From positions 1 through 64,000 of the forward strand of contig JACQYL010000133.1 in NCBI GenBank assembly GCA_016208165.1: a DNA stretch of 64,000 bases, in the 5' to 3' direction. Shown piece by piece: positions 54,701 to 62,734 of this stretch (position 1 is its first letter; each line of letters begins with the position of its first letter). The stretch is from Deltaproteobacteria bacterium. GTDB lineage: Bacteria > Desulfobacterota > Desulfarculia > JACQYL01. The notes beneath the pieces are model-generated. The model saw only the letters and a list, made by a program, of their open reading frames with translations, was not told where the DNA came from and made no database searches. A program made the translations under genes and the position numbers.

Positions 54701-55229
54701 CCCGGGGCCGGAAAAGCTGGTCCGCTTCCGAATCCAGATCTTCAAGGATACGGCGCAGTCGCGCGCCCCCCATGCCGGCGGAAAACAGCGCCTCGCCGAG
54801 GTCGCCTCCGCCGGCGACAATTTCATTTCCCCCTCGCACGAGTTCCGAATGGCTGATCCCGAACATGGTCTTGAAGATCTCCAACGGAACGCCGCCCAGA
54901 AAGGGTTCGAGAGTTCGATCGTCCAGCGGGTTTTCACCCGCGTCCAGCAGAGTGTTCTTGTTGCCTTTCCTGCGAATGAATCGAACTTCCGTTCCGTCCG
55001 AACGCCGCAGGCATGCTCCTATGCGGAGGTCCGGGTTTGCGTGAATGAAATTATCGGACGTATCGCGGGGTATGCCGTACAAAAGGCTGGATAAAGCCCT
55101 CAGGGCCGAGCTTTTTCCCGCTTCGTTAGGACCGTATATGATATGGACTCCCTCCCGTCCTCCGGAGAGATCGAGCGAAAGATCGGAAAACGGGCCGAAC
55201 GCCTGGAGATCGATACGGCATAATCTCAT
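51726..55229 (-). CDS. SMC-like ATPase, YhaN family
   Basis: 1167 residues. An N-terminal ATPase head (IDLQAFGPFSDLSLDLSGG, Walker A IIYGPNEAGKSSALRAL) and C-terminal head (GMSAGSCDQLYLALRLA signature, Walker B FVVDDALINFDDERAG, FFTHHTHLLEL) flank about 800 residues of coiled coil. This layout is like SbcC/Rad50. The partner nuclease gene overlaps by 4 bases upstream. Acts in DNA end processing or repair. ATG 55229. Confidence 0.9.
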   Translation of the reverse strand: MRLCRIDLQAFGPFSDLSLDLSGGREGVHIIYGPNEAGKSSALRALSSLLYGIPRDTSDNFIHANPDLRIGACLRRSDGTEVRFIRRKGNKNTLLDAGENPLDDRTLEPFLGGVPLEIFKTMFGISHSELVRGGNEIVAGGGDLGEALFSAGMGGARLRRILEDLDSEADQLFRPRGQNQTVNANVREYLELSKRMKEMSLSSSDWQHHSKAWQEALAGKKDLETALNDDRVELERLRHLEAVLPIVAERKEVQARVEAMGEVIVLDEDFPQHRKELFRDLDRTRRTADQIGIEIGDLEERMTRLEVSEDLLAREKVIAELHQDLGKYLQARRDLPDVRSSMEQFWKEALSILEELRPGAKPDEAEKLRLTVAQRVKISDTAGRYQAFAQKREAAEKNVSEHSRELKEAEQRLAALPGSMDTAALVSAIRPARAEGPLDRDLETAAADCERLSEQVSLELKRLSLWSGGLERLETLAAPAPETIDRFDEEFSEVNRRIEQARERFEETARSRAETLRRKEEAALAGEAPTEEELNKARQHRDAVWARVREAWLEGIGDPGVEAADGSETTLSHAYEQSVAETDAIADRLRREADRVLLHARLTSDLNSGKRMMDALLLEKEKWSAALDTLRQEWNACWRELDGEPLSPREMRRWLQRQTGLVQKAESLRQSRARVQNLRNRMSGHISAVSNALKRVGRAVPEVTRLDGLLEVAEKLLENAAELERERKALQERITKGRIALEAALNEQRQVVDHLESWNREWRSVLKDAGLEETMSPKEANMVVESIRRLQENVKLSRSNGERVEKMTAYTLGFDKRVDEMAKRCAPDLTDAPAEQIVSELNARLSRSQKNAASLEQIRRQFGEKKKTLEALLHQAEEHQSAIVEMCTSAGVDSAEHLETAEQRSIKARGLRQKLSELEAQLRTHSRGGTVEDLLTELEQTDADAIPVLIRNTRQRVEEKEQRIRDLSETVISERLALDRMDGRHDAAETWENAQSVLAAVRDAAEQYSQVRLAAAILRRELEFYRKKSQGPLFARSSELFRHLTLGSFEGLSTDYDRKDTPIIVGVRPSGERVRVDGMSAGSCDQLYLALRLAGIEQHVGANEPIPFVVDDALINFDDERAGAALDLLADLSKKTQVVFFTHHTHLLELSRMRIKSDTLFEYRLER

Positions 55230-56488
55230 GAATGTTCTTCCTCCAACAGTCGTGACAGCAGAAGGTCTCGCGCACTTTGCAGGAGCGATCGAAGTACCTC
55301 GGGCCTTTTGGGATCAAAGGCGTCAGGTCCGTCCAGGAGGTCATGGGGCAGCTTATCCTGCAGCGGCTCCAATTCACCGGCGAGTTGGGCGAGCTTATTC
55401 TCGTCCCTGCAGAGTTCGTTCACATGTTTTACAATGTCCCCGATGGGGTCGTCTCTTTGGGAAAGCATACTCAGATCCATGGCCGGGACCGTCCGCAGGG
55501 CAACCTTCTCGACCCAGGCGAGTCCTCCGCTCGAGTCCGTCACGGCCTCCCGAACTTCGTTGATCCACCGTCCCTGATTACGCGACAACCTGTCATGAGC
55601 GCGGCAAGCGCCGACGAGCACAATTCGGACGGCCAGTGGTTTACCGCCGTTTCCGTCCACCTCTTTTTGCACGTTCCCGGCTACCATGGAAACCAGTCTT
55701 TCAGGACTTTCGACGCCCTCGACGTTCACGTGACAGATTCCCCAGCGAAAAACATCGAGTGTTCTTTGCTCGACGGCGACGACCTCCCCATTGTCGACTT
55801 CCACCAGAGCGCATCCTTTCAACCCGGCTTCCCGAACATTTCGCCCTTGAATGCAACCGGAAAAGACGATCCACGGATCTCTGCTGACGATTTCCCATTG
55901 ATGAACGTGACCCAGGGCCCAATAATCATACTTCTTGGAGGCCAATCCGTTGACGGAGCAGGGGGCGTAATTCTCGTGACCGGGTCGTCCCGTGAGGCTG
56001 GTATGGAGCATCCCAATGTTGAAGCACCCGGGCACGGCTTCGGGAAACGCCTTCGATAGATCCTCACGAACGGAAGCATGGGCGAATCCCTGACCGTGAA
56101 TCGCAACTTTTAGATCGTTCAAAACAACGGTTTCCGGCCTTCGAGAAGAGAGCATCCGGACGTTTTCGGGCATGTTCAGGCTTCGTGTAATCCGGCTTTC
56201 GGCGTCATGATTTCCCTTTACCCAGAAAACCCGAATATCGGCTTCCTTGAGACGACGCATGACGTTTGCAAGAAACAGAGCTGTATTGTAATCTTTCCAA
56301 TCACTGTCATACAGGTCTCCTGAAATGCAGACGAACGAGACGGATTCCTCGATGGCCAGGTTGGCGAGGTTTTCGAGAGCTTTGCGCGTGGCCCCCCGGA
56401 TTTCGCTGACGGGCGCGCCGGGATACTGCTGCAGTCCGCGTAGCGGACTATCCAGGTGGATGTCCGCTGCATGCACGAATGAGATCAT
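55226..56488 (-). CDS. DNA repair nuclease, YhaO/SbcD-like metallophosphoesterase
   Basis: 420 residues. The calcineurin-like metal site is shown by VHAADIHLDSPL, CISGDLYDSDWKDYN, VKGNHDAES, MLHTSL and WALGHVHQWE. The C-terminal cap region (from about 270) is helical and probably binds DNA or the ATPase. Overlap of ATGA with yhaN shows coupling. Together they resemble the SbcCD/Mre11-Rad50 complex. Promoter at 56549-56576. Confidence 0.9.
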   Translation of the reverse strand: MISFVHAADIHLDSPLRGLQQYPGAPVSEIRGATRKALENLANLAIEESVSFVCISGDLYDSDWKDYNTALFLANVMRRLKEADIRVFWVKGNHDAESRITRSLNMPENVRMLSSRRPETVVLNDLKVAIHGQGFAHASVREDLSKAFPEAVPGCFNIGMLHTSLTGRPGHENYAPCSVNGLASKKYDYWALGHVHQWEIVSRDPWIVFSGCIQGRNVREAGLKGCALVEVDNGEVVAVEQRTLDVFRWGICHVNVEGVESPERLVSMVAGNVQKEVDGNGGKPLAVRIVLVGACRAHDRLSRNQGRWINEVREAVTDSSGGLAWVEKVALRTVPAMDLSMLSQRDDPIGDIVKHVNELCRDENKLAQLAGELEPLQDKLPHDLLDGPDAFDPKRPEVLRSLLQSARDLLLSRLLEEEHS

Positions 56489-57215
56489 TGGAGTGCTCCT
56501 TCTATATGGGATCTTGCGGCTTCCGATTCCCCCCTCGTCGGCTCCTGAATCATACCCGAAGAAACGGATCTTTCAAACAAACTCCTGTTAAAAGCTTGAA
56601 AAGCAACCCCCCGGTGTTTCATGGTAAGCGCTGACGTGCTTCCACTTCGCCGACGGACCCGCGCAGGAAGGAACCGTGCCCGAAGGCGGTCTCGCGTCTC
56701 AAAATTCCCTTGACTTTTTCGTTCATTCGGTAGAAACATTCGCGTTCAGACGTCCGGCAGGTAGAAATCGACCGGTTTTCTGGTTCACCGGACGCTCCCG
56801 TAATGATCCCATCGGCCGACACAACACGGCGTAGGAGTCAGCGTCTTCCCTTTCGAGTGCTCCTGCGTTTCCCCTTCCCCCAAAAATACCCCATCTGAGG
56901 GAGAGATTTCATCCTTTTGAGGGATACAATTTGACGGAGTGTTGTGCTCTTATGGGAATGTGTCCTTGTCGGGTCGTGGGCCGACACCGGTGAGGGAGAT
57001 CCAACCAGACAGATCGGCAGCGTTGTTCAGTACGTCGGATGCCCTACACGGCCAATCGCTTGACGTAGGGTCGTTTTTCGATAGTGGTGAAGCTGAACCG
57101 ATTTCCATTCCCCAAAAAGCGTTTCAGCCGAACCAGCATGGACACCAGGGACAAGTAAACCGAAAGTCCTGGTTTATCCGTACCTCGAAACAATAAACCA
57201 TAAGGGAGGGACAAC
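56489..57215. other. 727-base divergent intergenic region before the microcompartment operon
   Basis: Left part holds the yhaO promoter. TTGACT (56710-56715) with TAGAAA 15 bp on, and TTGACG (56931-56936), are weak rightward promoter candidates. Two TGAGGGA direct repeats lie at 56895-56901 and 56917-56923. No cobalamin riboswitch core was identified by eye. A small plus ORF (56939-57196) lacks features. Confidence 0.5.
56549..56576 (-). promoter_or_regulatory. promoter of the yhaO-yhaN pair
   Basis: On the minus strand TTGAAA (56571-56576), a 16-bp spacer and TATGAT (56549-56554), about 60 bases before ATG 56488. Confidence 0.6.
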
Positions 57216-58319
57216 ATGAGCCGAATGCTGATTGCACCTGGTCGGTACGTTCAGGGCGCCGGCGCCATCAAGGAAATTGGTGTGCATGCGGCAAGAATGG
57301 GAACCAAGGCTTTGGTAACGGGTGGCAAGAAGGCTCTAGCCACCTGCGGAAGCGCGATCAAAGCCAGTTTGGACGCCAACGGCGTCGGGAGCCATCAGGA
57401 AGCTTTCCTGGGCGAGTGCTGCGACAAAGAGATCAACCGCCTCGTAGGCATAGCCAAAGCGAACGGCGCCAACATCATTATCGCGGCGGGCGGCGGCAAG
57501 GTCATCGATACCGGGAAAGCGACGGCCCACGAAATGAAGATACCCATCATCGTCGTTCCCACCATAGCGGCTACGGATGCGCCCTGCTCGGCCCTGTCCG
57601 TGATCTACACGGAAAGCGGCGTGTTCCAACGATATTTGGTGTTGCCCGCCAATCCGAACTGTGTGCTGGTGGACACGGAGGTTGTGGCCAACGCACCCGT
57701 GGAATTCCTGGTGTCGGGCATGGGAGACGCGCTGGCCACTTTCTGGGAAGCAGACACGTGCAACAAGAGCTGCAAGCCCAATGTGTTGACCGGGGGATGC
57801 CCCCCCACCCTGTCCGCGTACACCTTGGCGCGGCTCTGCTATGACACCTTGCTCGAGCACGGTCTGTCGGCGAAACTGGCGGTCGAGCGCAAGGTGGTAA
57901 CGCCGGCGGTGGAAGCGGTTGTCGAAGCCAACACGCTTCTGAGCGGACTGGGATTCGAGAGCGGAGGCCTCGCCGGAGCCCATTCGGTACACAACGGCTT
58001 CACCGTGCTCGAAGCCTCTCACCACAAACTCCACGGTCAGAAAGTGGCTTTCGGGACCCTCACCCAGTTGGTGATGGAAGGGAGGCCCAAAGATGACATC
58101 GAAGAAGTGATCTACTTCTGCAGCACCGTTGGACTCCCCATCTGTCTCGCGGACATGGGCGTACACAACCCGACACGCGAAGAGATCAGGAAGGTGGCCG
58201 AGGCCACAACGGCGCAAGGCGAAACCATTCATGCCACCTGGTTCCCCGTAACGGCGGACGCGGTCGAAGCGGCGATCTGGGCTGCCGATGCCCTCGGAAC
58301 CTATTACAAGGGTCTTTAA
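57216..58319 (+). CDS. gldA: glycerol dehydrogenase
   Basis: A 367-residue iron-type alcohol dehydrogenase of the GldA family, NAD-dependent, interconverting glycerol and dihydroxyacetone. Visible are the Rossmann part (ALVTGGKKALA), IIAAGGGKVIDTGKA (NAD), VPTIAATDAPCSA, GMGDALATFWEADTC (metal Asp), the metal His of GAHSVHNGF and of KLHGQKVAFG. The start is ATG 57216 with GGGAGGGAC upstream. It heads the microcompartment operon, with a large hairpin before pduA. Its N-terminus shows no targeting helix. It may reoxidise NADH or use glycerol made in the pathway. Confidence 0.9.
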   Translation: MSRMLIAPGRYVQGAGAIKEIGVHAARMGTKALVTGGKKALATCGSAIKASLDANGVGSHQEAFLGECCDKEINRLVGIAKANGANIIIAAGGGKVIDTGKATAHEMKIPIIVVPTIAATDAPCSALSVIYTESGVFQRYLVLPANPNCVLVDTEVVANAPVEFLVSGMGDALATFWEADTCNKSCKPNVLTGGCPPTLSAYTLARLCYDTLLEHGLSAKLAVERKVVTPAVEAVVEANTLLSGLGFESGGLAGAHSVHNGFTVLEASHHKLHGQKVAFGTLTQLVMEGRPKDDIEEVIYFCSTVGLPICLADMGVHNPTREEIRKVAEATTAQGETIHATWFPVTADAVEAAIWAADALGTYYKGL

Positions 58320-58335
58320 ACCGTTCGTTATTAGC

Positions 58336-58381
58336 GGCAGCGTCCGTCGAGGCGATCCTCAAAGGATCGCCGGACGCCGCC
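58336..58381 (+). promoter_or_regulatory. large hairpin between gldA and pduA
   Basis: An inner stem GGCGATCC (58351-58358), loop TCAAA, GGATCGCC (58364-58371), and an outer stem GGCAGCGTCC/GGACGCCGCC (58336-58345 and 58372-58381, one mismatch) separated by a bulge. There is no U-run after it. It may stabilise or trim the gldA end of the message, or act as a partial terminator. A TATACAAT box near 58480 could be an internal -10 element. Confidence 0.6.
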
Positions 58382-58584
58382 CATTATTCCGAAATCCGGG
58401 GACATTGCCGATTGAGGTGGGAGACGCGGACGTTCCGCAGGAGCACTCGACGGCTGTGAACCCCTGTTTCGGGACTATACAATAGAGGCGCTCGTGGTAA
58501 TCCCGTCCGAGAAAGAGGGGGAGAAATCGAAGACGGTCCCTTTCGGGGACGGTGCGATCGTCTGAATGGCCAGGAGGATTTCAT

Positions 58585-58875
58585 ATGATTAAGGAAGCAC
58601 TCGGAATGATCGAAACTAGAGGCCTTGTCGCCAACATCGAGGCTGCGGACGCCATGGTAAAAGCGGCCAACGTGATTCTTGTGGGTCAGGAAAGGATAGG
58701 CGCCGGCCTCGTTACCGCCATGGTGCGAGGAGACGTTGGCGCCGTCAAGGCAGCCACGGACGCCGGAGCCGCCGCAGCCGCAAAGGTCGGCGAGGTCGTC
58801 TCCGTGCACGTGATCCCCAGACCGCATCAGGATGTGGAGCAGATCCTACCCCAGCCCCAGCCCACAAAACCGTAA
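58585..58875 (+). CDS. pduA: bacterial microcompartment shell protein (BMC-H, PduA-like)
   Basis: 96 residues: [20 protein letters not shown] then [39 protein letters not shown], and [15 protein letters not shown]. It forms hexamers that tile the shell; the residues after VHVIPRPH fit the pore-lining family. ATG 58585 has AGGAGG 9 bases upstream, and the longer open frame from 58552 has no such site. Confidence 0.95.
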   Translation: MIKEALGMIETRGLVANIEAADAMVKAANVILVGQERIGAGLVTAMVRGDVGAVKAATDAGAAAAAKVGEVVSVHVIPRPHQDVEQILPQPQPTKP

Positions 58876-58928
58876 CCATCGGTCCTGGGTCGTCTTGCGA
58901 TTAGGACAAAACCAGGAGGAGGCAGTAC

Positions 58929-59741
58929 ATGCAAGATGAATTGATCAACAGAGTCATGGCCGAAGTTATGAAGCGGGTTGGTTCCGCTCCCGCCAAGGAG
59001 GCCGCAAAAAAGGAAGTCGCGAAGGCCAATCCAGGCCCATCGGCGCAAGATCTCATTCAAGTGACCGAGTACGTGGGCGTAGGCCTGGGCGAAACTTTGG
59101 GGATCGTGATCGCCAACCTGGACCCCATTATTCACGCAAACATGGGTATTGATCCCAAGTACCGATCCATCGGCGTCATCGGCGGCCGCGTGGGAGCCGG
59201 ACCGCAAATCATGGCGGCGGACGATGGCGTCAAAGCAACGAACACGGAGATCGTGGCTGTCGAGATGCCCAGGGATACCAAGGGCGGCGCAGGCCACGGT
59301 AACTTGATCATCTTCGGAGCCGAAGACGTGTCGGACGCCCGGCGCGCGGTCGAGGTGACCCTCGAGGTCTTACCTAAATACTTCGGCGACGTCTACGCCA
59401 ACGATCAGGGCCACCTCGAGCTGCAGTACACGGCCCGAGCCAGCAGATGTCTGAATCACGTGTTCAAGACTCCGGAGGGCAAGGCTTTTGGTCTGATCCT
59501 CGGGGCGCCTGCCGTGATCGGCGTGCTGATGATCGATACGGCCGTCAAAGCGGCGGACGTGGAGGTGGTCGGCTATGCATCTCCGGCAAAAGGAACCAGT
59601 TTGACGAACGAGGTGATGATCTGGGTCTCGGGCGACTCGGGAGCCGTGAGACAGGCTGTAATGTCCGGTCGCGAGGTCGGAGTGAAACTATTGGGCGCCT
59701 GGGGCCAAGAACCCAAATCCGTGACCACGCCCTACATTTAG
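58929..59741 (+). CDS. pduB: trimeric shell protein (BMC-T, PduB-like)
   Basis: 270 residues with two tandem BMC folds (residues about 45-155 and 160-265). The N-terminal helix (MQDELINRVMAEVMKRVG) matches the PduB N-terminal segment that ties the enzyme core to the shell. It is followed by a linker and GLGETLGIVIANLDP. No good internal start was seen for a shorter B' form. Starts 53 bases after pduA. Confidence 0.93.
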   Translation: MQDELINRVMAEVMKRVGSAPAKEAAKKEVAKANPGPSAQDLIQVTEYVGVGLGETLGIVIANLDPIIHANMGIDPKYRSIGVIGGRVGAGPQIMAADDGVKATNTEIVAVEMPRDTKGGAGHGNLIIFGAEDVSDARRAVEVTLEVLPKYFGDVYANDQGHLELQYTARASRCLNHVFKTPEGKAFGLILGAPAVIGVLMIDTAVKAADVEVVGYASPAKGTSLTNEVMIWVSGDSGAVRQAVMSGREVGVKLLGAWGQEPKSVTTPYI

Positions 59742-59757
59742 GCGAGAGGAGGCATCC

Positions 59758-61425
59758 ATGAGTAAGAAGCAAAAACGCTTCCAAGTGCTCGCTGAACGTC
59801 CCGTTAATAAGGACGGATTCATCAAGGAATGGATCGAAGTGGGCTTGGTCGCCATGAACAGCCCCAACGATCCAAAGCCCGGAATCAAGATTGAAAACGG
59901 GAAAGTGGTGGAACTGGACGGCAAACCCCGCGCGGAGTTCGATCTCATCGAGGCGTGGATCGCCGATCATTGCGTCGATACTTCCGTGGCGGAAGAAGCC
60001 ATGGCCCTCGATTCCGAAAAATTCGCTCGGATGCTGGTGGACATCAATGTGCCCCGATCGGAGATCGTACGTTTGTCCGTGGGCATGACCCCGGCCAAGA
60101 TCGTCGACACTCTGAACCGGATGAACGTCGTCGAACTCATGATGGCCATGCAGAAGCTCCGACCGCGCAGAACCCCGTCCAACCAGGCCCACGTAACCAA
60201 CCTCAAGGATACGCCCGTGCTTCTGGCTGCGGATGCGGCGGAGGCGGCGTTCCGGGGATTCAGCGAACTGGAAACTACTGTTGGTGTTGGAAGATACGCG
60301 CCGATGAACGCCCTGTCCATTCTGGTGGGCTCCCAAACGGGCCGCCCGGGGGTGATCACCCAGTGCGCCGTTGAAGAAGCGCTCGAACTCTCCATGGGCA
60401 TGCGGGGATTGACCGCCTATGCGGAAACGGTGTCGGTCTACGGTACGGAGCAGGTTTTCGTCGACGGGGACGACACACCCTGGTCTAAGGCTTTTCTGGC
60501 GTCCGCTTATGCTTCCCGCGGGATCAAGATGCGATTTACCTCGGGAACGGGTTCCGAGGTGCAGATGGGCTACGCGGAAGGCAAGTCCATGCTGTACAAC
60601 GAAATCCGTTGCGTGATGATCGCCAAGGGAGCGGGAGTACAGGGACTGCAGAACGGCTCCATCAGTTGTATCGGCGTTCCCGGAGCGGTTCCTGCGGGTA
60701 TTCGCGCCGTGCTGGCGGAAAACGTGGCCACGGTGTTGATGGATCTGGAGGTGGCCTCGGGTAATGACCAGACCTTCACCCATTCCCCCATTCGCAACAC
60801 CGCTCGTATGCTGATGCAGTTTCTGCCTGGAACCGACCTCATCGTTTCGGGCTACAGCAGTGTGCCGAACTACGACAACATGTTCGCCGGATCCACCCAC
60901 GACTGCGACGACTACGACGACTGGCTGGTCTTGCAGCGGGATCTTCAGGTAGACGGCGGATTGCGACCGGTAACGGAGGATGAAGTCATCGAAATCCGTA
61001 ACAAGGCGGCTAGGGCCATCCAGGCCGTGTTCAAGGAACTCGTCTTGCCGGCCATCACGGACGGAGAAGTCGAAGCAGCCACGTATGCGCACGGAAGCAA
61101 GGACCTGCCGGATCGTAACGTTCCGGAGGACTTGAAGGCCATCGAGAGTTTCATGAAGCGCAACGGAAACGGGCTGGATGTTGTGAAGGCTCTGGCAAAA
61201 CACGGATTCGAAGATGTGGCCCAGGGCGTTCTTACCATGCTGAAGCAGAAAGTTTCGGGCGACTATCTCCATACCTCGGCCATCTTTGATGATCGTTTCG
61301 AGGTGTTGAGCGCGGTCAACGACCCCAACGACTATGAGGGCCCCGGCTCCGGGTATCGACTCGAAGGCGAGAGGTGGGAAATACTGAAAAATATCCCACA
61401 GGCCATCAGTCCCGAAGATGTCTAG
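59758..61425 (+). CDS. pduC: B12-dependent diol/glycerol dehydratase large subunit
   Basis: 555 residues of the TIM-barrel alpha subunit that dehydrates 1,2-propanediol or glycerol with adenosylcobalamin. Characteristic stretches are RFQVLAERPVNKDGFIKEW, RLSVGMTPAKIVDTLNRMN, TRGPSNQ-like RRTPSNQAHVTN, SGTGSEVQMGYAEGKSMLY, and AGSTHDCDDYDDW. The residues that decide diol or glycerol preference were not assigned. A GAGAGGAGG site is upstream of ATG 59758. Confidence 0.96.
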   Translation: MSKKQKRFQVLAERPVNKDGFIKEWIEVGLVAMNSPNDPKPGIKIENGKVVELDGKPRAEFDLIEAWIADHCVDTSVAEEAMALDSEKFARMLVDINVPRSEIVRLSVGMTPAKIVDTLNRMNVVELMMAMQKLRPRRTPSNQAHVTNLKDTPVLLAADAAEAAFRGFSELETTVGVGRYAPMNALSILVGSQTGRPGVITQCAVEEALELSMGMRGLTAYAETVSVYGTEQVFVDGDDTPWSKAFLASAYASRGIKMRFTSGTGSEVQMGYAEGKSMLYNEIRCVMIAKGAGVQGLQNGSISCIGVPGAVPAGIRAVLAENVATVLMDLEVASGNDQTFTHSPIRNTARMLMQFLPGTDLIVSGYSSVPNYDNMFAGSTHDCDDYDDWLVLQRDLQVDGGLRPVTEDEVIEIRNKAARAIQAVFKELVLPAITDGEVEAATYAHGSKDLPDRNVPEDLKAIESFMKRNGNGLDVVKALAKHGFEDVAQGVLTMLKQKVSGDYLHTSAIFDDRFEVLSAVNDPNDYEGPGSGYRLEGERWEILKNIPQAISPEDV

Positions 61426-61449
61426 GATCGGCCAGGGAGGTAGTAACAG

Positions 61450-62088
61450 ATGAATATTTCCGAAGAATTAGTGAAAGAAATTATTCTCGAAGTTCTGCAG
61501 CAGATGCAGGGAGAGAAGAAGACGGCGTCCACGGAAGTCGCATCTCCCTTGAACTTCAAGGAACTTGGCCCGGCCAGGCGCGGGACGGACAGAAACGAGG
61601 TGGTCATCGGTTTGCCGCCCGCATTCGGTACGGTCATGACACAAACCATTATCAAAATTCCTCATCGAGACGTACTTCGAGAGGTGATGGCGGGCATTGA
61701 AGAAGAGGGACTCAAGTCTCGTCTCGTCAAAGTGAACAAAACGGCGGACGTTGGTTTTGTAGCCCATGAAGCCGCCAAACTGAGCGGATCGGGGATCGGC
61801 ATCGGGATTATTTCCCGTGGAACCACGGTCATCCACCAAAAAGATCTCCCCCCGCTCCAAAACCTCGAGCTGTTTTCTCAGTCGCCGCTCGTGGAGCGGG
61901 AGACCTTTCGCGCCATCGGACGCAATGCCGCCAAGTACGCCAAGGGAGAGAGTCCCGCTCCGGTGCCGGTGCGAAACGATCCCATGGCTCGACCCAAGTA
62001 CCAGGGCCTCGCCGCCTTGCTTCACAACAAGGAGGTCCAGTACGTAAAGGGCGGCGCGCCCAGCGTCGAGATGCAGGTTCAGCTCTAG
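61450..62088 (+). CDS. pduD: diol/glycerol dehydratase medium subunit
   Basis: 212 residues. The body from about residue 40 (GTDRNEVVIGLPPAFGTV, HRDVLREVMAGIEEEGLKSR) matches the beta subunit. The first 19 residues (MNISEELVKEIILEVLQQM) form an amphipathic helix like the known PduD encapsulation peptide, which sends the enzyme into the shell. GGGAGG lies upstream of ATG 61450. Confidence 0.95.
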   Translation: MNISEELVKEIILEVLQQMQGEKKTASTEVASPLNFKELGPARRGTDRNEVVIGLPPAFGTVMTQTIIKIPHRDVLREVMAGIEEEGLKSRLVKVNKTADVGFVAHEAAKLSGSGIGIGIISRGTTVIHQKDLPPLQNLELFSQSPLVERETFRAIGRNAAKYAKGESPAPVPVRNDPMARPKYQGLAALLHNKEVQYVKGGAPSVEMQVQL

Positions 62089-62187
62089 GCCGGGCACGAC
62101 GTTCCTCTATCGAGGAGGCCGTGTTTCGACCCGCAACCACGGACGCACACGACGAGTGAGCAACAACTATCCAAAGAGGTAAAACGA

Positions 62188-62721
62188 ATGGCCGAGACGA
62201 AAGGACTCAATGTTACGCCCGATCAAATCGCGGAGGCTGTGAAGCGAGTTATGGCCGCTTTACAGGGCGGCTCCGGGAAGGCGGTTTCCGGAAAACCATC
62301 CGGAGACAAACTGGACGCCGGCCGCGATTACCCTCTGGCAATTAAAAGGCCGGATCTGGTCAAGTCCGCCGGTGGAATGGGTCTAGACGACATTACCCTG
62401 GAAAAGGTGATCTCCGGGAAAATCCAGTTCGATGACGTCAAGACGCGTCCCGAGACCCTGGAATACCAAGCCCAGATCGCGGAAAGCGTGCACCGTCCCA
62501 GGCTGGCTTCAAACTTGCGGAGAGCCGCCGAGATGACCCGGATTCCCGATGCGCGGGTGCTGGAAATGTACAATGCCCTGCGACCGTATCGGTCCACCAA
62601 ACAGGAATTACTCGATATCGCCAAGGAGTTGGAAACCGAATACCAAGCGAAAGTCTGCGCCAGTTTGGTCCGGGAGGCCGCGGAAGCCTACGAAAAACGA
62701 GGGCGCTTGCGTAAGGATTAA
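62188..62721 (+). CDS. pduE: diol/glycerol dehydratase small subunit
   Basis: 177 residues. The core (RDYPLAIKRPDLVKSAGGMG, RPETLEYQAQIAESVHRPRLA, RAAEMTRIPDARVLEMYNALRPYRST) matches the gamma subunit. An N-terminal helix (NVTPDQIAEAVKRVMAALQG) resembles encapsulation peptides. It lies 100 bases after pduD. Confidence 0.95.
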   Translation: MAETKGLNVTPDQIAEAVKRVMAALQGGSGKAVSGKPSGDKLDAGRDYPLAIKRPDLVKSAGGMGLDDITLEKVISGKIQFDDVKTRPETLEYQAQIAESVHRPRLASNLRRAAEMTRIPDARVLEMYNALRPYRSTKQELLDIAKELETEYQAKVCASLVREAAEAYEKRGRLRKD

Positions 62722-62734
62722 AGGCTGAAAACGT

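Noticed and set aside
56489-57215. Possible cobalamin riboswitch ahead of the B12-dependent operon.
   Set aside because: The conserved core (B12 box and GCCACTG-like part) was not found by eye.
58929-59065. Internal start for a short PduB' form.
   Set aside because: No ATG or GTG with a ribosome site between residues 15 and 44; the GTG codons at residues 45 and 49 have none.
59545-61272. A 575-residue antisense frame opposite pduC.
   Set aside because: It is a shadow of the GC-rich coding strand; no ribosome site or family match, and the sense gene is certain.
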